Shown: piece after piece, positions 33,366 to 44,457 of the stretch | Layout of the letters: every line of letters starts with the position of its first letter | How positions within the stretch are numbered: the stretch's first letter is position 1 | Assembly (NCBI GenBank): GCA_021401465.1 | Contig: JADDMT010000047.1 | Location: forward strand, 1 to 64,000 | Source: Teratosphaeria epicoccoides | Lineage: Eukaryota; Ascomycota; Dothideomycetes; Mycosphaerellales; Teratosphaeriaceae | Length of the DNA stretch: 64,000 nucleotides | Direction of reading: 5' to 3' | Notes under the pieces: generated by a model | The model's database searches: none | What the model saw: only the letters and a program-made list of their open reading frames with translations | Told to the model about the DNA's origin: nothing | Translations under genes and position numbers: made by a program

Positions 33366-35810
33366 ATGAATGAGAAGAGGCATGGCGATATGCCCTCCGC
33401 CAACGAACGCAGTCTGCTAATACAGCGAGTGCCCATTGACGAACAGAGACAGCGTTATCCACACCAGACGGTACGAGTAAGATTCAGCGAACGCGAGCAA
33501 GCAAAAACTCACGATTGGAAGATACGACGGTTCTGCACGATCCTCCTCACAACGATTCCACTTCTTACGCTTGCCATCATCTTCTTCTGCGTTCTGATCG
33601 CCGGCCAGAACGATGTTCTCAACGACCACGATACCGCGCCGTCGACCTTTTCCTCTACTTCCTTCCTCACTGCGCATGACATACCACACCAAGCATGGCC
33701 AGAGTCGTACGGTGTGAAGTTCGCGAAGCTCAAGAAGATCCTCAGCGAGACGCCGTCCAATGCCTCAGCGAAAGAGTGGAGCAGGTACTACACATCTGGA
33801 CCGCATCTGACAGGCAAGAACAAGACGCAGGCGTATTGGACTAGAGATAGATGGAGCTCGTGGGGCATCGAGAGCTCGCTGGCAAGCTACGATGTCTATC
33901 TGAACTACCCAGTCGACCACCGTCTTGCACTGCTGGAGCATGGTGAGGTCTCATTCGAAGCGACGTTGGAGGAGGATGTGCTTCAAGAAGATCCAACCAC
34001 AGGCCTGGATGATCGCGTGCCAGTATTTCATGGCTATTCAGCGAGCGGCAACGTCACTGCGCCATACGTGTACGTCAATTATGGCACCTACCAGGACTTT
34101 GAGGATCTCAAAGCCGCCAACATCAGTGTTGAGGGCAAGATCGTGATCGCGAAATATGGCGGCATTTTCAGAGGGCTGAAAGCAAAGAGGGCAAGCGAGT
34201 TGGGCGCAGTGGGTTGCATTCTGTATACGGATACTGGTGACGACGGTGAGGTCACAGAGAAGAATGGATACACGGCATACCCTAATGGTCCTGCGAGACA
34301 GCCCAGCTCTGTTCAGCGGGGCAGCATGGAGTATCTCAGCTTTGCGCCTGGCGACCCGACCACACCTGGATACCCTTCATTGCCTGATGCTCCTCGTGAG
34401 TCCGCTGAGGGCAAGATCCCAGACATACCTTCTATCCCAATTTCATATGTGGAGGCCGTACCTCTGCTGAAGGCGCTCAACGGCTATGGACCCAACAGCT
34501 CATCCTTCGGGTCTGACTGGCAGACTGGTGGCTTGGGCTACAAGGGCGTGGAGTACAGCATCGGCCCCTCACCAGAGAGTGTCACTATCAACCTGGTAAA
34601 CGAGCAGGAGTACGTTACCACGCCTTTGTGGAACGTGATTGGTGTGATCAATGGCTCGCTCGCAGACGAAGTTGTTGTGGTTGGATGTCACCGCGATGCA
34701 TGGATCGCTGGTGGTGCGGGTGATCCCAATTCTGGCAGCGCCGCACTTAACGAGATCGTTCGCTCCTTCGGCGCTGCTCTCGAAGCTGGCTGGAAGCCTT
34801 TGCGTACGATTGTCTTTGCCAGCTGGGATGGTGAAGAGTATGGCTTGCTGGGCAGCACAGAGTGGGTTGAGGAATACCTGCCATGGCTAGCGGACTCAGC
34901 CGTCGCCTATATCAATCTTGACGTCGGCGCCATTGGGCCTGACTTCTCATCTGCCGCCGCACCAGTTCTGAACAAGGTCCTCTGCGATGTCACGCGCGAA
35001 GTGAAGTCGCCCAATCAGACTCACAAAGGCCAGACTGTCTATGACCTGTGGGATGGCGAGATCGATACCATGGGCTCGGGTTCTGACTTCACTGCATTCC
35101 AAGACTTTGCCGGTATCAGCTCAATTCATGTTGAGTTCTCTGTGGGTTCATACGGAGTCCGCAAAGGCAGGCCGAACCCCATATACCATTACCACAGCAA
35201 TTACGACTCATTCCACTGGATGGAGAAGTTTGGCGATCCTACGTTCGAGTACCACTCCGCGATCGCTAGAATTGGTGCGTTACTCGCAGCGGAGCTGGTC
35301 GAGCAACCGCTGATTCCATTCAACGCAATGGACTATGCTGCTGGGCTCCAAAAATACTTGAAGAGCGTGGAGAAGCTTGTGGAGAAGAAATCGTACACCA
35401 CACCGACGGGCGACAACATCAGCAAGGACCTGTTTAGGAGTCTCGAAGACGCCATCGCAGCCTTCAGAGACGTGGCCACGAACTTCGATGCCAAAGCCGC
35501 GGCCCTCGCAGAGCAGCTTGCCCAGCCAGTCGCGAGCCGGACACCTGGCGCGAATGCCAGGCTCTACGAAGACGTCCATAAGGTCAATGTCAAGTACAAG
35601 TATCTTGAACGGCAATTTTTGTACCAAGATGGCCTGGATGGAAGGAACTGGTACAAGCACGTGGTCTTTGCACCAGGCCTATGGACGGGCTACGCTGGGG
35701 CGACATTTCCTGGTCTCGTGGAAGCCATCGAGTTTGGGACTAGTGACTTGAAGAAGTGGGTGGATATCATTGAGCAGAGAGTTGACGGGGCTATTGGGTT
35801 GCTGGAGTAA
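33366..35810 (+). CDS. M28B zinc peptidase, glutamate carboxypeptidase II / transferrin-receptor-like
   Basis: A predicted type II membrane peptidase of the NAALADase/PSMA family (fungal homologues are vacuolar or secretory). Single exon, 814 aa; an alternative ATG lies 8 codons in. One membrane span at about residues 55-77 (ILLTTIPLLTLAIIFFCVLI) follows a basic cytosolic tail. A PA domain sits at about 200-380. The M28 core shows the expected two-zinc ligands: CHRDAW near 441, GGAGDPNSGSA near 451, WDGEEYGLLGS with the catalytic Glu near 490, INLDVGAIG near 516 and the distal His in IYHYHSNYDSFHWM near 608. The C-terminal TFR dimerisation domain is present (about 660-800). Several N-x-S/T sites fit a lumenal ectodomain. 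All catalytic residues are intact, so it should be active. Confidence 0.93.
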   Translation: MNEKRHGDMPSANERSLLIQRVPIDEQRQRYPHQTVRVRFSEREQAKTHDWKIRRFCTILLTTIPLLTLAIIFFCVLIAGQNDVLNDHDTAPSTFSSTSFLTAHDIPHQAWPESYGVKFAKLKKILSETPSNASAKEWSRYYTSGPHLTGKNKTQAYWTRDRWSSWGIESSLASYDVYLNYPVDHRLALLEHGEVSFEATLEEDVLQEDPTTGLDDRVPVFHGYSASGNVTAPYVYVNYGTYQDFEDLKAANISVEGKIVIAKYGGIFRGLKAKRASELGAVGCILYTDTGDDGEVTEKNGYTAYPNGPARQPSSVQRGSMEYLSFAPGDPTTPGYPSLPDAPRESAEGKIPDIPSIPISYVEAVPLLKALNGYGPNSSSFGSDWQTGGLGYKGVEYSIGPSPESVTINLVNEQEYVTTPLWNVIGVINGSLADEVVVVGCHRDAWIAGGAGDPNSGSAALNEIVRSFGAALEAGWKPLRTIVFASWDGEEYGLLGSTEWVEEYLPWLADSAVAYINLDVGAIGPDFSSAAAPVLNKVLCDVTREVKSPNQTHKGQTVYDLWDGEIDTMGSGSDFTAFQDFAGISSIHVEFSVGSYGVRKGRPNPIYHYHSNYDSFHWMEKFGDPTFEYHSAIARIGALLAAELVEQPLIPFNAMDYAAGLQKYLKSVEKLVEKKSYTTPTGDNISKDLFRSLEDAIAAFRDVATNFDAKAAALAEQLAQPVASRTPGANARLYEDVHKVNVKYKYLERQFLYQDGLDGRNWYKHVVFAPGLWTGYAGATFPGLVEAIEFGTSDLKKWVDIIEQRVDGAIGLLE

Positions 35811-36778
35811 GCGGACGCAACGACTGTACGACAAAGCGCGGGAGGTAATCAGCACGCATGGATACATTGCTGGCTTGCGTGTATCAGATCAGACGTTGAT
35901 ACGTAGATACAAATATCACATCTTGCGAACGGAAGGAGAAATTAGCACAATCGTGAATGACAGGATTGCAAGGTGTGCTACGTGTCCGCGCAAAGAGGTT
36001 TCACTTCTCTACCTTCTGGCTAGCATCAGGATCCGGCTCCCGGCGCTTTACCTTGGATGTGAACATTTCCCTTGACGGACGAGCAAAGACCCAATGAGTC
36101 CTCGGCGTGCGGAGCAAAACAGATCCTGCGGCACTGTGTGCTCTACATCAGACCGAGACCTGTTTCACTGCTGCGCAATCTGTCAATGTCTGTGAACACA
36201 GAGCTTAGGGTGATCCCACGGTTTGGGTAAGCTCTTGACACGCTCAAGCATGGGAGTGTTGACAAGGGAAGCCACCGTTTCTGTTGATGATGAAGTAGTT
36301 GCTTGACGTAGCGTTTCGTCGATCATTTATTACACGCTCGCATGTTATCAGCAAACATGTTGCTTGGAATGGTGTTGAAGAGAGTCAGAACATGATAACA
36401 AGAGTCCGCCCACGTCAAATGCCTCATTTTTCTGCAAGAGGGACCGTTGACATTCGCCCAAGACTATGAGCACGGCTTTTTACCAAAGAGGTAGCCCATA
36501 GACGACAAGTGGTGCGATATGCTGTCGACCGATTGTTTCACACTTGCGTCTCGCTCAACGTCACAGGCGTATGGAACCGGACCGAGATCAGCTCCTGCTT
36601 GGCCGAAGCAGTTCCTTAGACATGACCGGTGATTTCTTGATGACACAATCATTCCTTGCGTGTCTGGAATTTCTCCATTCATTGAGCTAGAGCTAACGGC
36701 ACGTGATCACATCGCTACAAGTTGGTTTTGTTTCCGTCCAGAATCCATCTTTGCTTATCGTGAGCGAACCTGCACTCC
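35811..36778. other. intergenic, no feature seen
   Basis: Spacer between the convergent peptidase and mannitol dehydrogenase genes. A 72-codon minus-strand frame at 36464-36682 starts with ATG but shows nothing recognisable. No repeats noticed. Confidence 0.4.
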
Positions 36779-37691
36779 TTACCTGACGCAATAGCCACCG
36801 TCAATGACAATGTCAGCACCAGTGGTGTAAGTCGAAGCATCAGAGATCAGGTAGACGTAAGCACCCTTGAGCTCCTTGGCCTCACCATCACGGTTCAGCG
36901 GGATCATGCTCTTCCACAGATCCTGGGTCTCCTTTGCCACGAAGTCAGAAAGACCAGTGTCGATGTAGCCGGGCGAGATGGAGTTGACGCGGGCGAAGTC
37001 GCGCCACTCATTGGCAAGGGAGCGGGCCATGTGGATGCAGCCAGCTTTTGCGGTGTTGTAGGAGGTTTGCTCTTGAGGGAAGTTGGCGATGTGGCCGGAC
37101 ATGGAGGCAGTGATGACGAGAGAGCCGTGGCCCTGCTTCTTGAAGTGGTGGCCAACAGCCTTTGCGCAGTGGAAGGTGCCGTTCAGGTCAACCTGAGATG
37201 GGTTGTCAGCTCGGCTCGGGACAAAACGGCCGGCAATGCCAAGGCTTACCTGGACGACGTGATTCCACGCCTCAACGGAGCCATCAAGGACACCAGAGTC
37301 GGCAGTGGCACCAGCGTTGGCAATGAAGGCGTCAATCTTGCCAAAGTCCTTGATCACGTCGTTGACGAGCTGCTCGACAGACTCGTACCTGAACATCTGT
37401 CAGCCACTTGTCGCTCCGACCACAGTTCGTGTCCAATGCTTACTTGTCAACCTGGCACTTGTAGGCCTTCGCCTTGACACCATAGGTCTTCTGGAGCTCC
37501 TCAGCGTTCTTGATGCCGCCCTCAGCGCGGGATGCGTATGTGATGGCAACGTCGGCGCCGAACTCAGCAGCACCACGAGCCGCCTCGATGCCCATGCCCT
37601 TCGGGCCTGATGCACCGGTGACCACGACGACCTTGCCCTTCAGGTTGAACATCTCCTTCAGGGAGTCGGTCTTTGGGATTCCGACAGGCAT
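36779..37691 (-). CDS. NADP-dependent mannitol 2-dehydrogenase (SDR family, Cla h 8 / Alt a 8-like)
   Basis: Interconverts fructose and mannitol with NADP(H) in the cytosol, the main polyol pathway of many ascomycetes. Three exons: 37691-37444, 37388-37250 and 37192-36779. Introns are 55 nt (GTAAGC..TTCAG) and 57 nt (GTAAGC..CTCAG). The product is 266 aa, the usual size of this family. The Rossmann nucleotide motif TGASGPKGMG lies near residues 26-35, IANAGATADSG in the middle, the catalytic Ser in ITASMSG and the YxxxK pair in SYNTAKAGCIHMA. The C-terminus TTGADIVIDGGYCVR fits. All junctions restore the frame expected for mold mannitol dehydrogenases, known as IgE-binding allergens in Cladosporium and Alternaria. 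Whether this protein is allergenic is inference only. Confidence 0.95.
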
Positions 37692-39373
37692 GATGACGGT
37701 GGTGTGTATGGATCTGCTTTGGTTGTGATGATGGTCTGCTAACGTCGAGTGAAGTCGGTGATTGAGTTCGTTATGGAGAGTGTATTGAAGGAGAAAGGAA
37801 AGCACGAGGAACACAAGTATTTGAGACTTGTCACTGGGAGCATCTCCGGACCAAAATTAGTTGGAGAATGCGGTCATGGGTAGCTGGGTGCCCCTCCCGT
37901 CCAATGTCTTGCTGCATGGTGGGGCAACGGGGGCTGGATCGTCCCAGGTCGAATGACAGAATGTTGATTCAGCTGCTGACGCCCTTTCTTGTGCTATCTC
38001 ATTGCGAGGTCCGCTTGACCATGCTGCTGCTGTACTCTTGAAGGTTTCTTGCTCGTCTATGGCTTGTGGAGTTGTGGTGTTCTTCGTCTCCTGCGCTGTA
38101 ATCTCGTGTGTCTTGTGTTCTTGTGCCCCGCATCGCGCTGGTACGTGGGGTTTTTGAAGATTGAACGTCATGGCGTCGGTCCTTCTCGGACTGGTCTTGC
38201 TTAACAGAAACTTCAAATCATCTCCTAGACCTGCATTGTTGTTTGTCTTACGCAGGTGGAGGTGTTCGAGAATACCAGCTCACCCTCCCGGCGATTTTGC
38301 GGCGGGCTGTAGACCAACGTCTCATCTGGCACCAAATGCACGAGCTTCTGGTCGACGTTTCCGTCAAGCTCGTACAACTGCCGGAGAACCACATGATACA
38401 CCTTATGAGGTGTACCGAGCAGGGGAGGAGGGGCGCTGGTCTTCGCAACCATCTTGGAAGGGAAATTCTCCTTGCTCTTCTCGGTCAGGTCCACAAGCCG
38501 GGTCTTGTCGGTGCAGAGCCACAGTCAATCTTGGATTAATCGTGGTAGATCACCCACTCGCAGCCAAACTCCAAGCCGGTCAACCAAGCGTCACGAATCA
38601 ACCAATGCCCTCAGCTGTCAATTGAAAGTCCAAAGTGCGTCAACTGCTTCAGGTAGGCAATTCACCAACTAGACGTCAAAGATCTGAAGTAGAGTGCGGT
38701 CGTCAGAGTACGATCGAGTGACTCGAGTGCAATGATACATGGCAGCTTGCCGGACGCGGACGCATCCCGCCAGCACATGGGCATGAGGGTGGTGTGATAA
38801 CTCGTGCGGGACGCTATGCAGCTTCGTGCCTTCCCGCTATGGTTGATCCTTCGTGAGGCAGCGATATGATTTCTGCCGGCACCAGCTGCTGACGGGCGCC
38901 GTGTCCCGAGTCAACATCGGTCATTGTATCTCTCCTCCAAACAACAAGCACAGAGTACACGGAGGACATATGGTATACATCTCTGCCTGAGCAAATGTCA
39001 CGGACGAGCGATAAAAGCTGGTCGCCGCCCATGTACCATACATATCTTGATACAGGGACTAGAAGACATTTCCTCAAAGCTTCGTTGCGTACGCCGCAAG
39101 CGCCTATGTAGAAGAACTCTCTCGTGGTGGTTGTAAAGCCAACCAATCCCCTTTCCCCAGCATGATGGTGGGGGGAAGTACGACGCTATGCCAGCGCACC
39201 GGCCATTGGCTGGCTTTCGCGCTCATCGACTTTATGACTTCGGGAAGCGCTCCTCCTCCTCCTATTTTGGGCCTTGTCAAACTAACTTGCCTCTCCTCTA
39301 CATGCGGTCTGTCACCCCTACGCCTGTGACCGTTGGGCGGGCTGGCCCTTGATCAAATGGTATGTATAGGCAG
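37692..39373. other. intergenic with a possible minus-strand exon at 38225-38494
   Basis: Mostly non-coding. On the minus strand, a frame from an ATG at about 38452 (MVAKTSAPPPLLGTPHKVYH) runs 67 codons to a GTAAGA donor-like site near 38250. It has protein-like composition, but I could not find the matching exon and do not recognise it. The segment also holds the promoter of mannitol dehydrogenase and that of the b561 gene. Confidence 0.35.
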
Positions 39374-39447
39374 GTAAGCTTTCCTTCGACGACTCTTGGC
39401 TCTCTTTTGTTCGATTGCTCGGTGCGACTTCATACTACAATTTGCAG
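39374..39447 (+). other. probable 5'-leader intron of the DOMON-b561 gene
   Basis: A clean GTAAGC..TTTGCAG segment of 74 nt ending 12 bp before the ATG at 39460. It is inferred from splice signals only; a cDNA would decide it. Confidence 0.45.
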
Positions 39448-39459
39448 GCTTCAAGAGCG

Positions 39460-40962
39460 ATGGGGCTCTCATTGCTGGAGCGCGTCCTGTTCGCAGTGTC
39501 CATCTTCAATTTCGCCCTTCTGATCTCAGCGGCGAACATCAGCAATGCGTCTTCCATCTTTGTCTACAATGGAGCACAATCCAACGAGCAATTCGTCTTC
39601 GCCTACGCAGTCGACCAGACCGACTACGATATCTACATCCACATGTCTGCGCCGGCAGGCAACAGCTGGATGGCGGTGGGCGCTGGCTCCAGCATGAAAG
39701 ACACTCTCATGCTCGTGGCTTATCCGAGCAAGAACGGCACGGGCATGACTCTCAGCCCACGGATTTCAACCGGACACAATGAGCCAAGCTACACGGACAA
39801 AGTTAAATGCGAACTTGTGTACGCCGATGATCTAGAAGATGGCAACACGGTCACAGAATATGGATATCAGGGGTCAGGGCTTTTTGGGTCGATGACGGTG
39901 AATGCCATCTGCCACAACGCCACAACGGACCAAAGTCATAACCCACTCATCTCAGGCTTCCCAACCGGCAACAGCAGCGATGACTCACCCTTCATCTTTG
40001 CCGTCGGCCCAGGCACCGAAGGCAACAACAACCTGCAATCCAATTCCCTCTCCGCCGGCCTGCGCGAGCACGACTTTTACGGCCAGTTCCAAATGAACGC
40101 CAAAGCCGCCCTCGCACCAACCGGCAGCCAGGCCCAAGTTCCCAGGCCCAATGGCGTAAACAAAACCTACCACCTCTCCGCCGCCGAAGCAGCCTACGGA
40201 ACGCACGGCGACAATGACCCAGCGCCCGTGATCCACGCAGGCGTCATGTGCATAACCTTTGTCCTCATCTACCCCTTGGGCGCCATCCTGCTGCGCATCC
40301 TCAACAAAGTGAAAGCGCACGCCATCGTGCAATGCATCGGCCTGGTCCTCACCACCATGGCCACAGCGGGCGGCATCGTACTCTCCTCCAAATACAACAA
40401 GAGCAAGCACTTCAACTCCCCGCACCAAGTCATCGGAATCCTCATCTTCATCGCCCTCTGGGTCCAACTAGCTCTCGGCGTCCTCAACCACCGCAGCTTC
40501 CAAAAAACAGGCCAGAAAACCACAATGGGGAAAGCCCACCTCTACCTCGGCCCCGCGGTGATCCTGCTAGGCTGGATCAACGCCCCCATCGGGTTCGTCT
40601 TCGGCGGCAACCCGCACGCTTGCCTGCCATACGTCGTCGTCCTCCTCGCCGTCATCATCGGCTACTGTACCCTCCGCTTCTGCAGCCACATCTGCTGCGG
40701 CGGACGGATGAAAAAGTCTAGACGCGCGGAGGGAGCGATGCCGAGCGGGGCAGAGGGGTACCAGTATCCTCAATTTGGGAGTGGGGCGCCTGCGGGTGGG
40801 GAGGGTGCTGCTGGGGTCGGCGGCGCGTATATGCAGCCACCGCCGTCGTATTCGCGACATACGTATGAGAGGCAGCCGAGTTATCGCAGTGAAGACGTGC
40901 CGTTGAGGCCGTATGAGAGTCAGGTGAGTGGGCAGCCGACGCAGCCGAGGGGGATGATATAG
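39460..40962 (+). CDS. DOMON - cytochrome b561 transmembrane oxidoreductase
   Basis: Predicted electron-transfer protein linking an extracellular cellobiose-dehydrogenase-like cytochrome domain to a membrane cytochrome b561, of the type annotated as integral membrane or iron reductase domain protein in fungi. Single exon, 500 aa. The ATG at 39460 begins a signal peptide (LLERVLFAVSIFNFALLISA). The DOMON/CDH-cyt domain spans about residues 25-200 (SWMAVGAGSSMKDTLMLVAY) with several N-glycosylation sequons. Six membrane spans follow. The four His expected to hold the two haems are visible: VIHAGVM, VKAHAIVQ, NSPHQVIG and GKAHLYLG. The cytosolic tail is Gly/Pro/Tyr-rich. The true acceptor (ferric ion, quinone or other) is unknown. 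It converges with the MFS gene. Confidence 0.9.
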   Translation: MGLSLLERVLFAVSIFNFALLISAANISNASSIFVYNGAQSNEQFVFAYAVDQTDYDIYIHMSAPAGNSWMAVGAGSSMKDTLMLVAYPSKNGTGMTLSPRISTGHNEPSYTDKVKCELVYADDLEDGNTVTEYGYQGSGLFGSMTVNAICHNATTDQSHNPLISGFPTGNSSDDSPFIFAVGPGTEGNNNLQSNSLSAGLREHDFYGQFQMNAKAALAPTGSQAQVPRPNGVNKTYHLSAAEAAYGTHGDNDPAPVIHAGVMCITFVLIYPLGAILLRILNKVKAHAIVQCIGLVLTTMATAGGIVLSSKYNKSKHFNSPHQVIGILIFIALWVQLALGVLNHRSFQKTGQKTTMGKAHLYLGPAVILLGWINAPIGFVFGGNPHACLPYVVVLLAVIIGYCTLRFCSHICCGGRMKKSRRAEGAMPSGAEGYQYPQFGSGAPAGGEGAAGVGGAYMQPPPSYSRHTYERQPSYRSEDVPLRPYESQVSGQPTQPRGMI

Positions 40963-41208
40963 AGCTGCTGGTGCGGGGCCACAGTGGGTTTGCATATGTG
41001 TTGGGAGGGAGGCGTGCATTTTGAGCTTGGAGCTTGGCATTGGGGAGATGGCAGCAGAGTCAGTCGATTGACGGGTGTGTGTGGGAGCGGAGCGCTATGT
41101 ACATGGAAGTCATCAAAAGCTTCTTCAGATCGCCACCAACGCCCTGCTGAATCGCCCACTTCTTCGATACCACCCAAATGCAAAATGCATAACGCAAAGT
41201 TTTCATCC

Positions 41209-42909
41209 TCAAGCAATTCCATACGTCTGATGCCCGTGCGGCTGGTCAACATGAGCCGCATCCGCGTGTGGCATCAGACCCTCTCTCGCGCTTTCTGCCT
41301 CCTCCTCCAATTTCTCCCTCTGGATAGTGTAGCTCTTTCTCCCCACATATCCCACCAGCGCCATCCCAACCACCAGCGCCACGATCAACAGCCCGATGTT
41401 CACGGGCACCGGATCATCCCCAAACACGCCATGCGTCAACGTGTCCAGTCCCGCTTGCGAGAAGTTGAACAGTCCCGCTAAACAGATGATAAGACCGTAG
41501 ACTTTGCCGAAGGTATCAAATCCAAAGACCTTGGCTGAGTAGTCGGAGACTGCAGTGTAGTAGAGCGGGCGGTAAACGACGAAAAGACAGACGTTGGCGT
41601 ATGCAGCCCACATCTGCGGTACTACGCCTAGCGCTCCGATTGCCGTGGCGACCGTGACGAGCAGGCCTAGGACGAAGGGCGTCGAGGTGTGATCGAGCAC
41701 GAGTCCGATGAAGGGAACCGCAATGACGCCGCCGAGCGGCAGGGCGATGTCGAAAAATTCGTTTATTTGCCTGGCCTGGGTGGGTGAGTGCAGCATGGAG
41801 GTGTATTGGGTGCGAAGGGTGGCGACAAAGTAGTTGATGCGCGTCATTTGGACTACGGTGAAAAGTGTGATGAGGATGAACCAAGGAGAGCAGATCTGTT
41901 GGAGCGCAGTCTTGCCGTGCAGAGCGCCCCAGACGCCGGACCTGGCGGCGGTGGATTCTTGGGTCTGGACTTGGTTTTCGCCGCTCTTGGAGCCAAGGAG
42001 CTCTGTGATCTCGGATGCTCTGCTGTCTCTGTGCTCACCGTTCCCTTCGTGGTTCGTACTGTGGCCATTCGTCTCGTCGGACGAGTTCTCTGCCTCTTGC
42101 ACTAGCTCGCCAACGGTCTTGTACGAGGTGCTTGGCATAAGGAGCAGCTGCGCAATGAGGATGAAGGCAGGCACGATCAGGTAGACCAGAAAGAACTTCT
42201 TGGGCGTGAAAGTCTCATTTGACCCTTGGTATACCAGACGGTAGCCTAGGAACACTGCACTGCTCGTGTCGAAAGCTCCAGTCAGAAGAGCTAGAATGAA
42301 GCCGGAGTGTCTGGGAAATGTATTGCTCAGCTGAAAGCTGGAAATGAAGACGAAAGGCCCACCGAGCGCAAGGAAGAGGTAGCCAGGTATGTAAGCGTCA
42401 AAAGGTAGATCTCGTGCGAAAGCCATGCTCAATGCGCCGAGCGTCAAGAACACTGCTCCCACCACACTCGCGACTCGTGGTCCAAACCGGTCCAGCACCG
42501 TGCCCACCGGCAGCGCGCAGACATTCGTGCTCACAGCCGCAACGGTGAACATCAAGTTCAATCTCATCTCTTGTCCATAGCACACATATACTCCATCGTC
42601 CAGCTCTTGCTTCAAACATCGATTCCGGTACACACCTTCATTGATCAAGATCGGCTTGATGGCTGCGAACCCGAATACCACTCCCGCTGCCAGCAGACAG
42701 TATATCGCAGCAATCATCACCTGCAGTGCCCTCTTGGTCCGGCTGACCTGATGCGCTCCCACTGCTCGCTCCTCTTGGATCATAGGAGGTGACCATTCTG
42801 CCAGTGGGTTGAAGCTCAGCTTTCTTCGTTCGGAGCCGGAGGGCGAGGCGGAGCGCTGGTCCCAGCGGTCGAGAGGCTCCATGCTGGAGCGACGTTCGTA
42901 GAGCGTCAT
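41209..42909 (-). CDS. MFS transporter, Fmp42 / SLC43-like
   Basis: A predicted 12-span transporter; homologues of this branch are related to amino-acid carriers of the LAT3/SLC43 type, and yeast Fmp42 was found with mitochondria, so substrate and location are open. Single exon, 566 aa. A charged N-terminal tail of about 60 residues precedes the first span (VMIAAIYCLLAAGVVFGFA). The loop between spans 2 and 3 holds the MFS signature (GTVLDRFGPRVAS). A large hydrophilic central loop at about residues 270-330 contains Ser/Glu/Gly-rich sequence. The second half carries NYFVATLRTQY and DIALPLGGVIAVPFIG, a pattern I associate with Fmp42-like proteins. The C-terminus is His-rich and cytosolic. Confidence 0.85.
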   Translation of the reverse strand: MTLYERRSSMEPLDRWDQRSASPSGSERRKLSFNPLAEWSPPMIQEERAVGAHQVSRTKRALQVMIAAIYCLLAAGVVFGFAAIKPILINEGVYRNRCLKQELDDGVYVCYGQEMRLNLMFTVAAVSTNVCALPVGTVLDRFGPRVASVVGAVFLTLGALSMAFARDLPFDAYIPGYLFLALGGPFVFISSFQLSNTFPRHSGFILALLTGAFDTSSAVFLGYRLVYQGSNETFTPKKFFLVYLIVPAFILIAQLLLMPSTSYKTVGELVQEAENSSDETNGHSTNHEGNGEHRDSRASEITELLGSKSGENQVQTQESTAARSGVWGALHGKTALQQICSPWFILITLFTVVQMTRINYFVATLRTQYTSMLHSPTQARQINEFFDIALPLGGVIAVPFIGLVLDHTSTPFVLGLLVTVATAIGALGVVPQMWAAYANVCLFVVYRPLYYTAVSDYSAKVFGFDTFGKVYGLIICLAGLFNFSQAGLDTLTHGVFGDDPVPVNIGLLIVALVVGMALVGYVGRKSYTIQREKLEEEAESAREGLMPHADAAHVDQPHGHQTYGIA

Positions 42910-43581
42910 TGCAGTCTGGCGTGAGGTGTCGAGGTGAAGAACAGCAGGACGAGCTGCTGCGGCGCGCTGGCCGAGGCGGGCAGCCGTGTGGATGCTGCGG
43001 AGCCTTCGCTTGGACGATCTGGTTGCGATTACACAAGCTGTATGCTGTATTGTTCAATGCCTGGCGTGATTATGTATCTACAATTAGACAATCAACGCCC
43101 AAAGACGATGTGAAATTTCAAGCTGAGCAGCTTCCTACGTGCTCATGTACAGACTAGACCATCTTGAGCAACATTGCGGAGCTCACTCTACGGTGATGAT
43201 CAGGTAGTCGAATGGCAGCCCATGTGGAGCTCGCAAGAAAAGTCTGCGTTGTGAGCAGGACGAAAGGGCGGTTGGGAGGCCTGGAACGGGAAGGAGGTAT
43301 CGGATTGTTTGTTGACTTATGACGGGCATCATGGTCATATCGAGCTTGGTGGATGGAAAATTGCTTCACAGCTTATGCACAATAATGCTCCTCAGACAAG
43401 GAATAGCAGTCAAGACACGCACAAGACAGAGCGGGGTCATCAGGTGCTCAGCTGATGTATGCCATGGCAGCGGCATTGAAGAGGGGCAAGTACTCATGTA
43501 CATATCAGACACCGATCCATCAAATACTTCTGCGGTGAATACACGGAATCCACGTCAGAGCCCATTACAGCCTAGCGGACA
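42910..43581. other. divergent intergenic region, no feature seen
   Basis: 672 bp between the MFS start codon and the hydrolase-like gene. It should hold both promoters. No TATA box, repeat or additional gene stood out. Confidence 0.4.
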
Positions 43582-44395
43582 ATGACCACCACACCCACCA
43601 TCATCCTCGTCCATGAATCCTTTCACCAAGCCGCCCACTACATCGATTTCGACGCGGCCCTGCAATCCGTCGGACTGAACGAAGTCCGCATCCCTCAGCT
43701 CCCATCATGCTCTTACGATCCTCCCGAGAAAGCTTTCGAAGCTGATATAAACATCGCCCGCAAGACGATCCTGAGCTGCCTGAACAGCGGGCGCGAAGTC
43801 ATGCTGGTGGCTCATGGGTACGGCGGAAAGGTAATCAGTGACGCGTTGGCAGAGGTCCCATTCTCGAGTAACCGCGAGCACGTCAAAGTCCTCGGGATTG
43901 TGTTCGTAGCTGGGGTGGTCTGCGAGGAAGGCGAGAGCAGAGCAACGAGTGGAGGCGAGGCCGCACCTGCAATCACTCACTCGGTAAGATCCTCCAGCCT
44001 GCTCGCCTTAGCACCGCGTCGTCGGTCCCCGCTAACATGTTTTCCAGGATGATCTCGTGGAAGTCGCGGACCCGTCTAACCTCTTCCTCAACACCCTGAC
44101 CTCCAAAGCCGCGCTCGACAAAGCTACGGCCTTATTTGTTCCCTTTGCGAAATCTGCAGGCGCTGCCGCAGCAAAGACAGCGAGCTGGAGTCGGTACCAA
44201 TGCGCCTACGTGCAATGTGTGCAAGACAGAGCATTCCCAGTCTCGAGCCAGGAGCGTTGCGTCGCGAAGCTCAAGAAGCGGTGTGAATGGGATCCTGCGG
44301 TAGCAAAGCTGGATTGCGACCATGATCCCTTCTTGAGCCAGCCGGGAAAGTTGGCCGGGATGGTGAAAAGGCTTGTTGATGATGCGTTAGAGTAG
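43582..44395 (+). CDS. alpha/beta-hydrolase-like protein lacking the nucleophile Ser
   Basis: Small fungal alpha/beta hydrolase of the AB_hydrolase_6 / salicylate-esterase-like kind. Exons 43582-43983 and 44048-44395 flank a 64-nt intron (GTAAGA..CCAG, branch GCTAAC, phase 0), giving 249 aa. The fold landmarks are visible: strand PTIILVHESFHQ, the nucleophile elbow VMLVAHGYGGK, a helical cap, QCVQDRAFPVSSQE and the C-terminal His in LDCDHDPFLSQP. At the elbow the usual A-H-S-Y-G-G is A-H-G-Y-G-G (codon GGG), so the serine nucleophile is missing. The oxyanion His-Gly is His-Glu. With both changed, hydrolysis by the normal mechanism looks impossible. It may be a binding protein or an early pseudogene with an open frame. 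It converges with the photolyase gene, 62 bp apart. Confidence 0.8.
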
Positions 44396-44457
44396 CTCTC
44401 GCAATCTCCCAAACGAAGGACTGGTCTTGTATCAGATACCCAAGCTCAGCCGCCATC

